Positions 1 to 9,464 of a stretch of DNA of 64,000 bases are shown here, in pieces. Below the pieces are notes generated by a model that saw only the letters and a program-made list of their open reading frames with translations, made no database searches and was not told the DNA's origin. The position numbers were made by a program, and so were the translations under genes. The first letter of the stretch is position 1. Each line of letters opens with the position of its first letter. Source of the stretch: Alphaproteobacteria bacterium (GTDB lineage Bacteria > Pseudomonadota > Alphaproteobacteria > Micavibrionales > UBA2020); assembly GCA_025934695.1 (NCBI GenBank), contig JAICWS010000001.1, positions 277,301 to 341,300 on the forward strand, given 5' to 3'.

Positions 1-2
1 CC

Positions 3-173
3 GATGCGGTTTACACTGCGATCAGCCGCTTTGGCGTCGATGAAGATGCGTTTCGCGATACTTTCGGCCTGTCCAAGGGCGCGGTCGAGCGATGGACCAT
101 GCGCAAGAACCTGCCCCAGCCGGGCGTGCGTCCACGCGTCCTGGGTTGGATTCTGCAAAAACTTTCCGGTTGA
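3..173 (+). CDS. 3-prime end of an unknown, possibly DNA-binding protein (partial)
   Basis: An open frame runs in from the left edge and stops at TGA 171-173. It gives 56 residues ending in 'WILQKLSG'. The stretch 'FRDTFGLSKGAVERWTMRKNLP' reads like a helix-turn-helix in which 'LSKGAVERW' would be the recognition helix, as in Cro/YdaS-like proteins. The start lies outside the window. The ORF track omits it because it has no in-window start. DNA binding is an inference from this short pattern only. Confidence 0.5.
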   Translation, partial: DAVYTAISRFGVDEDAFRDTFGLSKGAVERWTMRKNLPQPGVRPRVLGWILQKLSG

Positions 174-186
174 ATTACGGTAAAAG

Positions 187-1341
187 TCAGGCGGCCTTTT
201 TCTTCTTCTGCGGCACCAGCGGATAGAAGAACTGCTTCACGTAACCGAGCGGTACGGGATGGCCTTTGATGCCATATCCCTTCGGCCAGGCGCTTTCCGG
301 CATGTAGTGGGTTCCGAACAGCCTGTCGAGCAGCGGGAAATGGATCGCGAAATTCACGTCGATCGCCTCGCGCTCGATGCCGTGGTGCCAGTGGTGGAAC
401 CGCGGCGTCACCAGCCACTTCTCCAGCCATGCCGGAGAAAAACGGATGTTGGTATGGATGAAGGTCGAATAGGCGTAGACGATCAGGATATAGGCCTGCA
501 CCGCGATCTGCGCGTAACCCAGCGTCATCATCGGGATGACGGTAATGCCGCGCAGCAGCAGGATTTCGATGAAATGCATGCGCGCCCCCGCCATCCAGTC
601 CAGCGTCTTCGCAGAATGATGCACGGCGTGAAAGTTCCACAGGAACGGCAGTCGGTGGAAGCTACGGTGCACCCAGTATTGCACGAGATCCGTCAGCAGC
701 ATGATTTCAATCACCTGCAGCACGAGCGGCTGGCCACCGACGGTCGCGCGGAAATCCGTCCAGGCGGTATGCGCCAGGATCTGCTGTGAGGGCAGCAGCG
801 ACAGGAAGGCCAGCACCTGCACCATCAGGCTGCTGATGAAGTAGTAAAACAGGTCCTCGCGCCATTCCTCGCGGAACAGCGGCTGCGCCTTGTGGAGCGG
901 AAACAGGTTTTCGACAGGAATGAAAAGCGTTCCCGTGAACAGTACGTTCAGGATGAACCAATCGAGCCCGAAATAGACATGCCCCGCCTGCACCGCCGGA
1001 ACGTGCGACTGGAAATTGCCGATGAAATTGGTGGCAAGCACGATAAAGATCGCCGTGAAACCCATCACCTTCGCGCGGCGCAGGACGAGATTCAGCAGCG
1101 CCAGCGCAAAAGCGATCAGCATGCCTGCATGCACCAGCAGCAGCACGGGCAATTTGTCGTAGATGCCGGTCAATTGCGGCGTGGTCGTCAGCGATGGAAA
1201 CAAGATGCAAACGGTCGCGAAGAAGGAGGCCGTCGCGGTGATGAGGGCGGCGATGCCGCTGATCCAGCCGGTGCCGAACTTGCGGTCTTCCTCGGTGGTT
1301 TCAACTTCCTTGCGAAGATGCTTGCGGAGCTTTGATTTCAT
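187..1341 (-). CDS. Sterol desaturase / fatty acid hydroxylase family membrane protein
   Basis: A 384-residue multi-pass membrane protein. The C-terminal half carries the di-iron histidine clusters of the fatty acid hydroxylase superfamily: HxxxH in 'HRSFH', HxxHH in 'HAVHH', and HHxHH in 'FHHWHHG'. Members use O2 and a di-iron centre in the membrane to hydroxylate or desaturate lipids. The substrate cannot be read from sequence. About four hydrophobic segments precede the clusters. I start at the internal ATG (MKSKLRKHL) because the 18 extra residues upstream look like read-through of the intergenic region; neither start has a strong RBS. It is divergent from phaZ, so the two may share a promoter region of about 150 bp. 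The tail is Lys-rich ('QKKKKAA'). Confidence 0.85.
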   Translation of the reverse strand: MKSKLRKHLRKEVETTEEDRKFGTGWISGIAALITATASFFATVCILFPSLTTTPQLTGIYDKLPVLLLVHAGMLIAFALALLNLVLRRAKVMGFTAIFIVLATNFIGNFQSHVPAVQAGHVYFGLDWFILNVLFTGTLFIPVENLFPLHKAQPLFREEWREDLFYYFISSLMVQVLAFLSLLPSQQILAHTAWTDFRATVGGQPLVLQVIEIMLLTDLVQYWVHRSFHRLPFLWNFHAVHHSAKTLDWMAGARMHFIEILLLRGITVIPMMTLGYAQIAVQAYILIVYAYSTFIHTNIRFSPAWLEKWLVTPRFHHWHHGIEREAIDVNFAIHFPLLDRLFGTHYMPESAWPKGYGIKGHPVPLGYVKQFFYPLVPQKKKKAA

Positions 1342-1492
1342 GAAAATTGACGACTGCCCTGAAAAGGTTGATAAGGATGGGATTGTATTCCCCATCGGGA
1401 TTTTGCCAGAAGTTATAACTGCTTACACGGATATAATAGACGCCGCCAATGAACGGTGTTATGTTAACGTAATTTCAAAAAGAACCGCTCCC

Positions 1493-2869
1493 ATGAAGAA
1501 GCACAACCCCCTGCTCTACCCTGCGCACGAAGCCCAGCGTTTCGGCCTGAAAGCCTATTTCAACGCCCTCTCGGCGGGGCTCGCGTTCCAGCAGGCGATG
1601 GTGAGTTGCGCGGAAGCTTATGGATTTGCGCCCAAACCCTATGCGGAGCTGACGAAGGACATTCTTTCCGCCTCGCACGAGATGTCGGAACGCTTCGCGA
1701 AGGACTACACGAAGCCTGCCTTCCACCTGGCCGAGACGGAAATCGGCGGGAAAGCCGTAAAGGTGACCGAGGAAATCATCGACGACAAGGCCTTCGGCTC
1801 GCTGCTCCATTTCAAGCGCGATACGGACCGCAACGATCCCAAGCTGCTTATCGTCGCGCCGATGTCGGGCCATTACGCGACGCTGCTGCGCGATACGGTG
1901 GCGGAAATGCTGCCGAACCACGATGTCTACATCACCGACTGGAAAGACGCGCGCGAAGTGCCGCTGTCGAAGGGTGACTTCGGCCTCGACGACTATATCG
2001 ACTACGTGAAAAGCTTTATCGAGAAAATCGGGCCCGGCGCTCATGTCATGGCGGTGTGCCAGCCGACGGTGGCGACGCTCGCCGCCATGTCCCTTCTCGC
2101 CGAAGAGAAATCGCCCTGCCAGCCGCTGTCCATGACGTTGATGGGCGGACCGCTCGATACCCGCGCCGCTGCGACCGAAGTGACCAAGCTTGCCGAAAGC
2201 AAACCGATTGAATGGTTCGAGGAAAACCTGATCGGTCAGGTGCCGGCCCATTACAAGGGCGCCGGCCGCCTCGTCTACCCGGGTTTCGTCCAGCTGTTCA
2301 GCTTCATGGCGATGCATCCCGAAAAGCACATTGAATCACACCAGGAACTGTTCCAGCATCTTCTTGCCGGCAAAACCGACAACGCGGAGAAGATCAAAGC
2401 CTTTTACGATGAATATCTTGCCGTCTGCGACCTGCCGGCGAAGTTTTATCTGGAGACGGTGCAGAAGGTTTTCATCGAGCAACAGCTGGCCAGAGGCACG
2501 CTGGAGCATGACGGAGAACGGATCAAGCCCGCCGCTATCCGGCACACCGCGCTCTTCACTGTCGAGGGCGAGAAGGACGATATCTCCGCTCCCGGTCAGA
2601 CGACCGCCGCGCACAAGATGTGCAAAGGGCTCGCGGCGGATCAGAAATTCCATTATCTTCAGCCCGGCGCAGGCCATTACGGCATCTTCAACGGCAAAGG
2701 CTGGCGCAGCGACATCGCGCCGCGCATTACCGGCTTCATCCGCGCGATGGGCGAAAAGAGCGGCATCGCCTACGACCCGGCATCCAAATCCATCGCGTCC
2801 GCACCCTTCGCGCCAGTGCAGGACAACGCGCCTCCCAAAGTCAAAAAAACGCCGAAATACGGGACTTAA
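1493..2869 (+). CDS. phaZ: Intracellular poly(3-hydroxyalkanoate) depolymerase
   Basis: A 458-residue alpha/beta hydrolase of the intracellular PHB depolymerase type, which hydrolyses storage polyester granules to hydroxybutyrate. The nucleophile is expected to be the Cys in 'MAVCQPTVA' (about residue 189); this family uses Cys where lipases use Ser. The acid is probably in 'EGEKDDIS' and the His in 'GAGHYGIF'. There is no signal peptide, as expected for a cytosolic enzyme. The ORF track begins at 1163, but that part overlaps the divergent hydroxylase; homologue-like sequence begins at MKKHNPLLYP, so ATG 1493 is chosen. The C-terminal 40 residues are Pro/Lys-rich. No PHB synthase is visible nearby. 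Confidence 0.9.
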   Translation: MKKHNPLLYPAHEAQRFGLKAYFNALSAGLAFQQAMVSCAEAYGFAPKPYAELTKDILSASHEMSERFAKDYTKPAFHLAETEIGGKAVKVTEEIIDDKAFGSLLHFKRDTDRNDPKLLIVAPMSGHYATLLRDTVAEMLPNHDVYITDWKDAREVPLSKGDFGLDDYIDYVKSFIEKIGPGAHVMAVCQPTVATLAAMSLLAEEKSPCQPLSMTLMGGPLDTRAAATEVTKLAESKPIEWFEENLIGQVPAHYKGAGRLVYPGFVQLFSFMAMHPEKHIESHQELFQHLLAGKTDNAEKIKAFYDEYLAVCDLPAKFYLETVQKVFIEQQLARGTLEHDGERIKPAAIRHTALFTVEGEKDDISAPGQTTAAHKMCKGLAADQKFHYLQPGAGHYGIFNGKGWRSDIAPRITGFIRAMGEKSGIAYDPASKSIASAPFAPVQDNAPPKVKKTPKYGT

Positions 2870-2979
2870 GCGGTTTTCGAGCATTAAAGTTCAACGATTT
2901 CAGTTAAATAGTTATATTTGACATAATAACTATGATTTGATATCTTCAAGCATCTCCTGAACAGGGTGTTGAAGCATTC

Positions 2980-3642
2980 ATGATTCCAATGACGGCGACT
3001 GAACAGCAGGAACAGGCCCGCGCGCTCGCAAAGCCGATTTACGAGATCATCAACCGCCTGGCAGAGCCGCCGACGGCACAGGAGTATGCGCGCATGCAGG
3101 AACTCATCAACCTCGGCGCCGATCTCGAAGTCCGCTACAATGACGGAAACAAGGAAACACTTCTCGAAATCTCGCTGGCGCGGGAATACTACGCAGCCTC
3201 GCTGTTCCTGCTGCGCAACGGCGCGGATCCTCTCGCGCGTTGCGTCCAGGACAGCACGCCTTTCACCTTCTGCGCGCTCAAGGGGAATGCGGAAGTGCTC
3301 CAGAGGATGCTGGATACGGGCAGGATCCCCCTCCTCGACCATATCTCCTACAACAGCCTCGGCGAGCGTAAAACCGCGCTGATGTGCGCGGCGCAGTTCA
3401 ATCACGCCGACTGCGCCGCCCTGCTGATCCGGCATGGCGCCGACATGAATTTCAAGAACAACGCAGGCAAAAGCGCCTTCGACTACGCTCTCAAAGAAGG
3501 ACACGCCGGCGTCATCGAGGCGATGCAACGTGAGACATCAATCATCGAGGCCGAAAAGATTCACCGCGGCGCGCAGCAGCCTGTCGGGGTCATGAAGCAA
3601 TTGCGGTTGAAGCCCGCGAAGCTGAATAAGAGGGCCAGATGA
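2980..3642 (+). CDS. Ankyrin repeat protein (first of three coupled genes)
   Basis: A 220-residue protein without signal peptide, with about four ankyrin units. The clearest is 'KTALMCAAQFNHADCAALLIRHGADMN', and 'LINLGADLEVRYNDGNKETLLE' is another. Ankyrin repeats bind proteins; the partner is unknown. The stop overlaps the start of the next ankyrin gene by 4 bp (ATGA), and that gene overlaps a third, so the three are probably translated together. The ~110 bp upstream are AT-rich ('ttgacataataactatg') and probably hold the operon promoter. The basic tail 'LRLKPAKLNKRAR' could contact nucleic acid or membrane, but nothing further supports this. Confidence 0.85.
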   Translation: MIPMTATEQQEQARALAKPIYEIINRLAEPPTAQEYARMQELINLGADLEVRYNDGNKETLLEISLAREYYAASLFLLRNGADPLARCVQDSTPFTFCALKGNAEVLQRMLDTGRIPLLDHISYNSLGERKTALMCAAQFNHADCAALLIRHGADMNFKNNAGKSAFDYALKEGHAGVIEAMQRETSIIEAEKIHRGAQQPVGVMKQLRLKPAKLNKRAR

Positions 3643-4337
3643 CGGCCGGTGAAAGCTTCAATGCCGCCGCACAGGACCTCGACGGACCGCTTCTCCAGGA
3701 GGCCGCCGCCGAAACTCCCAATTTGCTGAAAATGAAGCAGCTGATCAACGCAGGCGCCAATCCTAACGTCCGCAATGCGCAACAGCATACCGTTCTTTTG
3801 GTGGCCATCGGCAAGGGCAATGCCGATGCCGCCGGCCTGCTGATCGACAACGGCGCCGACATGTACGCGAAAGTCGGCGATATGCGCTCAAGCGCGATGG
3901 CGCATGCCATCGCGCATTACAATCTCGACTGCGTCCGCGTCCTGCTGGACCGCGGCTTCGATCCCAACCGCGAGCCTTGCCACGGGGACATGATGCCGCT
4001 CATGTTCGCCGCGTGGCTCAAGCAGCTGGCCATCGCCGAGGAGCTAGCGCGCCGCGGGGCGGATATCCAGGCGAAGAATCCGAAAAACAACATGACGGCG
4101 ATGGATTACGCCGAGAACAACAACAAGCCGCATATTGCCGAGCGTCTGCGCTCGATCGACGCCGAAATGAAGGAACAGGCGCGCCGCGAGGCGCAGGCGG
4201 AGAAAGAGCGCGCCGAGCAGTTGCGGCGCGACGCCGCGCAGCGGGAATTCAACGCCGTTTGCGATGCGGGTTTGCCGGTCGAGCGTCAGGTCAAGACGCT
4301 GAAGCGGATTTCATTCAAGCAGCGGATGGCGCAGTGA
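3639..4337 (+). CDS. Ankyrin repeat protein with coiled-coil tail (second of three)
   Basis: A 232-residue protein. Residues 1-160 hold about four ankyrin units ('LINAGANPNVRNAQQHTVLLVAI', 'LLIDNGADMYAKVGD', 'LARRGADIQAKNPKNNMTAMDYA'). A highly charged segment follows ('EMKEQARREAQAEKERAEQLRRD'), predicted by eye to be a coiled coil. The start ATG overlaps the previous stop (ATGA), and its stop TGA overlaps a GTG start of the next gene. The related ankyrin proteins at 10606 and 24800 suggest lineage-specific expansion. Function unknown. Confidence 0.85.
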   Translation: MTAGESFNAAAQDLDGPLLQEAAAETPNLLKMKQLINAGANPNVRNAQQHTVLLVAIGKGNADAAGLLIDNGADMYAKVGDMRSSAMAHAIAHYNLDCVRVLLDRGFDPNREPCHGDMMPLMFAAWLKQLAIAEELARRGADIQAKNPKNNMTAMDYAENNNKPHIAERLRSIDAEMKEQARREAQAEKERAEQLRRDAAQREFNAVCDAGLPVERQVKTLKRISFKQRMAQ

Positions 4338-4816
4338 GCGACGCATTCAACATTCCCGCCGCGGCGCCGCGGGAGCTGGGGCAGAAGATACTCGAAGAAA
4401 TCGGCCGCGAGACGCCGAGCCTGACCTTGCTTAATAAATACGTTATGGCCGGCGCGCACCTGGAGGAGAAGGATGCGGATGGCAATACTCCGCTGCTGCT
4501 CGCGGCGCTGCATGACCATACCGCCGCCGCGCTGCTGCTGATTGCCTCCGGGGCTGATGTTCACGCCATGGACAACCAGGGCAATCTGCCGTTCACGCAT
4601 GCCGACACGAAACACAATCTCGCGCTGATGAAGGAACTGATCGACCGCGATGCGGCGCGCCGGCCCGGCACCGGCGACGTCAGCTTTATCTCCAGCGAAA
4701 TGTGGGATCGCCACATGGAAAACCTGCGCGAAAAGATCGCGGACGCGGAAGCCGCCGAAGCGAAAATAACGCGCTTCACGGTCCTGCGCCCCCTCGCCCT
4801 TCGAAAGCTCGCCTGA
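4334..4816 (+). CDS. Small ankyrin repeat protein (third of three, GTG start)
   Basis: The ORF track shows a 279-residue frame from 3977, but its first half is a shadow of the preceding gene. The real start is probably GTG 4334, overlapping the previous TGA as GTGA. This gives a 160-residue protein beginning VSDAFNIPAA. It has about two ankyrin units ('AHLEEKDADGNTPLLLAALHDHT', 'SGADVHAMDNQGNLPF'), then a helical C-terminus. Its stop at 4816 abuts the stop of the convergent M20 gene with no spacer. Translational coupling with the two upstream ankyrin genes is inferred from the 4-bp overlaps. Confidence 0.75.
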   Translation: MSDAFNIPAAAPRELGQKILEEIGRETPSLTLLNKYVMAGAHLEEKDADGNTPLLLAALHDHTAAALLLIASGADVHAMDNQGNLPFTHADTKHNLALMKELIDRDAARRPGTGDVSFISSEMWDRHMENLREKIADAEAAEAKITRFTVLRPLALRKLA

Positions 4817-5992
<1,176 letters not shown>

Positions 5993-6006
5993 GTCAATAC
6001 TCCCGT

Positions 6007-6759
6007 TTACCTGAAAAATTTCTTAAGCCATCTATCGCGGCGCTCGCGCAGGCTTTGCGCGGCGTTCGGCTTGTCGACGTCGCCGAGGTCCTTCTTCGCG
6101 AGATGCGCGATCTCGTCCTTCAGCATGTTGAAGAAGGGCGACTTTGAAAAGTCGAGCTCGATCTGCTCGCCGTTCTTCTTGTTGGTGAGGACCGGATTGT
6201 CGACGACATCCTGGAACCATTTCGCCGTTACGGGCAGCGCCTCGATACCAAGGGCGTACCAGTCGTTGTCGGTCGCATGGCCATCGCTGACCGTTTTCTT
6301 CTTGGCCTCGAGCAGCGCTTCGGGCGGACCGTTTTCCATGCTGCGCCATCCGAGCTTCTTCGCGAGGTTCTGGACCGGCGTCGTTTCCATCTGCGCGACA
6401 AACATATTGTCAGGCGGCTCGACGAGAAAGGCGCGCAGGCTCTGCATCGCGATCATCGCGTCGAAAATGCCGCCGAAGCCATTCAGCACGCAGCGCGTGG
6501 TGCCGAGCTCCTGCCATTGCACGTGCTCGACCCCGTGCGCGTCCGTCGCTTTATGTGCATAGGTGATGCTGGAAGCGACGATCGTGCCCTTTTCGTCCTC
6601 GACCAGGACAACGGCGCCGTCCTCGGTCAGCTGCTTCATCAGGTCATGCTGGCGCTTGAGCACGTTCTTGTGCGAATTCAGGTCGTAGAAGTCGGAGATC
6701 TTGGCGAAATCCTCGGCGACCGAGAAACGGACGAAGTATTTCTTGAGTGCGTCTGTCAT
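6007..6759 (-). CDS. GNAT-like protein, paralogue 1 of 3
   Basis: A 250-residue protein with close paralogues at 6995 and 7763. All share the 'T..KK..VRFS..ED' N-terminus, an internal 'LGTTRCVLNG' with 'FDAMIAMQSLRAFLVEPPD', and a C-terminal 'RRDRWLKKFFR'. Strand patterns such as 'AVVLVEDEKGTIVASSITY' and 'KKLGWRSME' resemble an N-acetyltransferase (GNAT) fold, but a canonical Q/RxxGxG acetyl-CoA loop is not obvious. GNAT is therefore a tentative label. The start is set at MTDALKK by alignment to the paralogues, dropping six upstream residues. It is separated from paralogue 2 by a palindromic repeat. Confidence 0.7.
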   Translation of the reverse strand: MTDALKKYFVRFSVAEDFAKISDFYDLNSHKNVLKRQHDLMKQLTEDGAVVLVEDEKGTIVASSITYAHKATDAHGVEHVQWQELGTTRCVLNGFGGIFDAMIAMQSLRAFLVEPPDNMFVAQMETTPVQNLAKKLGWRSMENGPPEALLEAKKKTVSDGHATDNDWYALGIEALPVTAKWFQDVVDNPVLTNKKNGEQIELDFSKSPFFNMLKDEIAHLAKKDLGDVDKPNAAQSLRERRDRWLKKFFR

Positions 6760-6854
6760 GCGGGACCCTTCGGGCAAATAACCGGAAATTCAATATGTAA
6801 TAGTTATATCTCAGCAGAATGAAGATATCCAGCCACTAGCGCAACAAAAGCATT

Positions 6855-6973
6855 GTCATCCCCGCGAAAGCGGGGATCCAGTACCGTTGTCATCAAAACA
6901 GCGGACACGGCCAACTGCACCGCCAGCCGTTTTATAACTTACGGTACTGGATTCCCGCCTTCGCGGGAATGAC
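6855..6973. repeat. REP-like palindromic element (copy 1)
   Basis: A 119-bp fold-back between two GNAT-like genes. The left end is 'gtcatccccgcgaaagcggg' plus 'gatccagtaccgt'; the right end is 'acggtactggattcccgcc' plus 'ttcgcgggaatgac'. Each end has its own small hairpin (CCCGCGAAAGCGGG type) and the two ends pair with each other. The same layout occurs at 14065. Such GTCAT-CCCGC..GCGGG-ATCCAG units are dispersed in many proteobacteria and can act as mRNA 3-prime stabilisers or weak terminators. No transposase is near. Confidence 0.8.
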
Positions 6974-6994
6974 GGCATAAGGGAGAGACCCCTA

Positions 6995-7753
6995 TTACCG
7001 GAAGAAATCCTTCAGCCATCTGTCCCGCTTCCGGCGCACGCTTTGCTGCGCGTCGGGTTTTTCGACGTCGCCGTAGTCGCGTTTCGCAAGGTCGCGGATT
7101 TCGTCAGCGAACAGGCGGAAGAAAGTCGATTTTGAAAAATCCAGCTCAATCTTCTCCCCGGTCTTCTTGTTCTCGAGGACGGGGTTGTCGAGCGTCTTTT
7201 CCATCCACTTCGCCATGACGGGCAAGGCCTCGACGCCGCAGTGGAACCAGTTGTTCGTCGACAAGGCGGGCACATCGGCGGGATCGACGCTTCTGATTTT
7301 CGACTCCATCAGCCCTTCCGGCGCCTCGTCCATGCGCCGCCAGCCGAGTTTGCCGGCCATGCCCTGGACGGGCGCGGTGTGCATTTGCGCGACGAACACG
7401 CTTTCCGGCGGCTCGACAAGGAAGGCGCGCAGGGTCTGCATCGCGATCATCGCGTCGAAGAGGCCTGGATAGCCGTTCAGCACGCAGCGCGTGGTTCCCA
7501 GCTCCTGCCATTTGACGCGCTCGACGCCGTCCTTGTCCGCCACCTTGTGCGGATAGGTGATGCTGGAAGCGACGATCTTGCCGTCCTCATCCTCGATGAT
7601 GACGACGGCGCCGTCACGGACGAGCTTCTTCACCAGTTCCTGCTGGCGCTTGCGCACATTTTTGTGCGCGTTCAGGTCATAGAATTCGCAGACCTTGTCG
7701 AAGTCTTCCGCCTTCGAGAACCTGACGTAATATTTCTTCGGCTCGTCCGTCAC
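6995..7753 (-). CDS. GNAT-like protein, paralogue 2 of 3 (GTG start)
   Basis: A 252-residue paralogue of the flanking genes. 'ELGTTRCVLNGYPGLFDAMIAMQTLRAFLVEPPE' is nearly identical to the same block in paralogue 1. The start codon is GTG (7751-7753 on the complement), preceded by 'TAGGAACG'. It lies 9 bp downstream of paralogue 3, so the two are clearly co-transcribed. The paralogues differ most around residues 160-190. This pattern suggests a conserved fold with a changed substrate pocket, which is inference only. Confidence 0.7.
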   Translation of the reverse strand: MTDEPKKYYVRFSKAEDFDKVCEFYDLNAHKNVRKRQQELVKKLVRDGAVVIIEDEDGKIVASSITYPHKVADKDGVERVKWQELGTTRCVLNGYPGLFDAMIAMQTLRAFLVEPPESVFVAQMHTAPVQGMAGKLGWRRMDEAPEGLMESKIRSVDPADVPALSTNNWFHCGVEALPVMAKWMEKTLDNPVLENKKTGEKIELDFSKSTFFRLFADEIRDLAKRDYGDVEKPDAQQSVRRKRDRWLKDFFR

Positions 7754-7762
7754 CAGGCGTTC

Positions 7763-8506
7763 CTATTTGAAGAACTTGTGCATCCATTCCTTGCGGTTCG
7801 CGGAGACGCTGGCCGCCGGGTTCGGCTGGTCCGGATTGCCGAGATCGCGCGTCGCGAGGTCGCGGATTTCCGGCTCGAACAGCTTGAAGAAGACCGACTT
7901 GCTGAAATCCAGCGTGATCTTGTCGCCCGTCTTCGGATTTTCGAGATAGGGCTTGTCGATGGCGTCGCGCATCAGCCGGGCAAGGACAGGCAGCGCCTCG
8001 GGGCCCGCGGAATACCAGTTTTCATAGCCGCAGGTTTCCGTGGCATCGACGGTCTTGTCCGAGACGCGCACCAGCTCGTCCGAGGGTTGCAACGGACGGA
8101 AGCCCAGTTTATGCGCCATTTTGCGTACGAGCGGGCTTTCCATCTGGCAGACGAAACGATCGTCGGGCGGCTCGACCAGGTAAGCGCGCAACGTCTGCAT
8201 GGCGATCATGACGTCGAACATGCCGGGATAGCCGTTGAGCACGATGCGGGTCGTGCCGATTTCCAGCCACTGCTGTTTCGACGGGTCTTTTTCGCTGGGG
8301 AGCGGATAGGAAATGGAAGCGCCGACGATCTCCCCTTTTTCGGTCTCGATCAGGATGACCGAGCCGTGGTCCGCCATCTTCTTCATCAGCTCTTCGTGGC
8401 GGTCGCTGACGTTGTCGTGCGGGTTCGCGCGGTAGAAGTCCATGATCTTGTCGTGGTCGTCGACGTTGGAAAATCTGACGTAGAGTTTCTTGGGCGTATC
8501 GGTCAC
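7763..8506 (-). CDS. GNAT-like protein, paralogue 3 of 3 (GTG start, operon head)
   Basis: A 247-residue protein, the first transcribed of the three paralogues and the most divergent. It has 'EIGTTRIVLNGYPGMFDVMIAMQTLRAYLVEPPD' and ends 'NRKEWMHKFFK'. The start codon is GTG with 'GAGGAACG' upstream. A perfect inverted repeat (GTTGTAA-ACTG-TTACAAC) sits just upstream at 8518-8535. No catalytic residue can be assigned. N-acetyltransferase-like folding is suggested by 'SVILIETEKGEIVGASISYP'. Confidence 0.7.
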   Translation of the reverse strand: MTDTPKKLYVRFSNVDDHDKIMDFYRANPHDNVSDRHEELMKKMADHGSVILIETEKGEIVGASISYPLPSEKDPSKQQWLEIGTTRIVLNGYPGMFDVMIAMQTLRAYLVEPPDDRFVCQMESPLVRKMAHKLGFRPLQPSDELVRVSDKTVDATETCGYENWYSAGPEALPVLARLMRDAIDKPYLENPKTGDKITLDFSKSVFFKLFEPEIRDLATRDLGNPDQPNPAASVSANRKEWMHKFFK

Positions 8507-8517
8507 GGGCGTTCCTC

Positions 8518-8535
8518 GTTGTAAACTGTTACAAC
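8518..8535. promoter_or_regulatory. Perfect inverted repeat upstream of the GNAT-like operon
   Basis: GTTGTAA-ACTG-TTACAAC is a perfect 7-bp palindrome with a 4-bp centre. It lies 12 bp before the GTG start of the operon's first gene and overlaps the expected leader or RBS region. It could be a repressor operator or an RNA hairpin that limits ribosome access. No second copy was noticed in the window, and no regulator gene is adjacent. Confidence 0.35.
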
Positions 8536-8762
8536 CCTGCGCCGCATGTGCGCGGCCCAGAGCAGTTTTTGTTCAAAAAGATGTTCGGTTGAGAAGTTTT
8601 ATATCGGACAATGGCACCTCTGGCTAGAGGCTTGATATGGCGAGTGAATTTATTACGTTAACTCCATTTTAAACGTTCTTATATATACTGTAATTGTAAT
8701 TCCAGAATTTTGACGAAGACAAATTTTCAGGAGCAGATTTTCGCATTGGGGGCGATGCGATT

Positions 8763-9332
8763 ATGGAACAAACCATAAACATCGGAGCAACACAAAGAGG
8801 ACCGCGTTTCATCGATACGTTTAAGATCCTGTTGCTTGTGGTTGTCGTGCTTTGCGTATCCGGCTGCATTCCCCAAGGCGATGAAACCGTCAATACCGAG
8901 TTGTTCAAGAACAAGCAGGAAGTAGCTCAGAAAGCGCATACGCTGCATGTGGGCATGAGCAAGCGCACCGTTTTCGCGAAGCTCAGGATCAATTCCGACC
9001 GTTTCGACCGCATGACAATTCAGGAAGTGCAGATGGCCGTCTACGGCAATTCGCAGGTCCACGGCACGCCCGAGCAGCTGGAGGCCTTCAAACAGCGCCT
9101 CTTGCATTACGAGGGCTATTCCCTGCCCTATCGTGATATCAAGGCCGACGGGACGCTGGGTTTCGGCAGCTTCAAGGTGACCAAGAAAGGCTGCGACTTG
9201 CATCTCGTGCTGGTCTTCGACCATGGGCATCTGATCCGCGCGACAGTGGAAGGCGCGCAATCGCTTAACCAGGTGAATGATGAAAACCTGTGGCCGGCGC
9301 TGATCCGGCGCGGCATCGGCTTCGCGCTTTGA
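8763..9332 (+). CDS. Putative lipoprotein of unknown function
   Basis: A 189-residue protein. Residues 20-37 are a hydrophobic signal segment ending in the lipobox 'VSGC', so Cys is probably lipidated after signal peptidase II cleavage. The N-region before the hydrophobic core is long (about 20 residues), so the true start may lie further in; no better ATG is visible. The mature part ('HVGMSKRTVFAKLRI...') resembles small SmpA/OmlA-like outer-membrane modules in which 'G.S...V...LG' is typical, but the match is weak. It ends just before a strong terminator, so it is probably monocistronic. Confidence 0.7.
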   Translation: MEQTINIGATQRGPRFIDTFKILLLVVVVLCVSGCIPQGDETVNTELFKNKQEVAQKAHTLHVGMSKRTVFAKLRINSDRFDRMTIQEVQMAVYGNSQVHGTPEQLEAFKQRLLHYEGYSLPYRDIKADGTLGFGSFKVTKKGCDLHLVLVFDHGHLIRATVEGAQSLNQVNDENLWPALIRRGIGFAL

Positions 9333-9363
9333 AATAATATTTCATTTAACGAAACGTTAAGGC

Positions 9364-9392
9364 AACCTTCGAAACAAACCGAAGGTTTTTGC
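9364..9392 (+). terminator. Rho-independent terminator after the lipoprotein gene
   Basis: The stem AACCTTCG / CGAAGGTT encloses an 8-nt A-rich loop and runs directly into TTTTT. It lies 32 bp after the lipoprotein stop and before the next gene. Confidence 0.8.
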
Positions 9393-9464
9393 CTCCTTTT
9401 TGCGTATCATGATTAGGGGCAGACAATATTAAGCGACAACCGGGTACGGGAAAGGAATTTCACG

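Noticed and set aside
3977-4816. 279-residue ORF as a single ankyrin gene
   Set aside because: Its first half overlaps the 3639 gene in another frame; GTG 4334 gives a coupled, compositionally normal protein.
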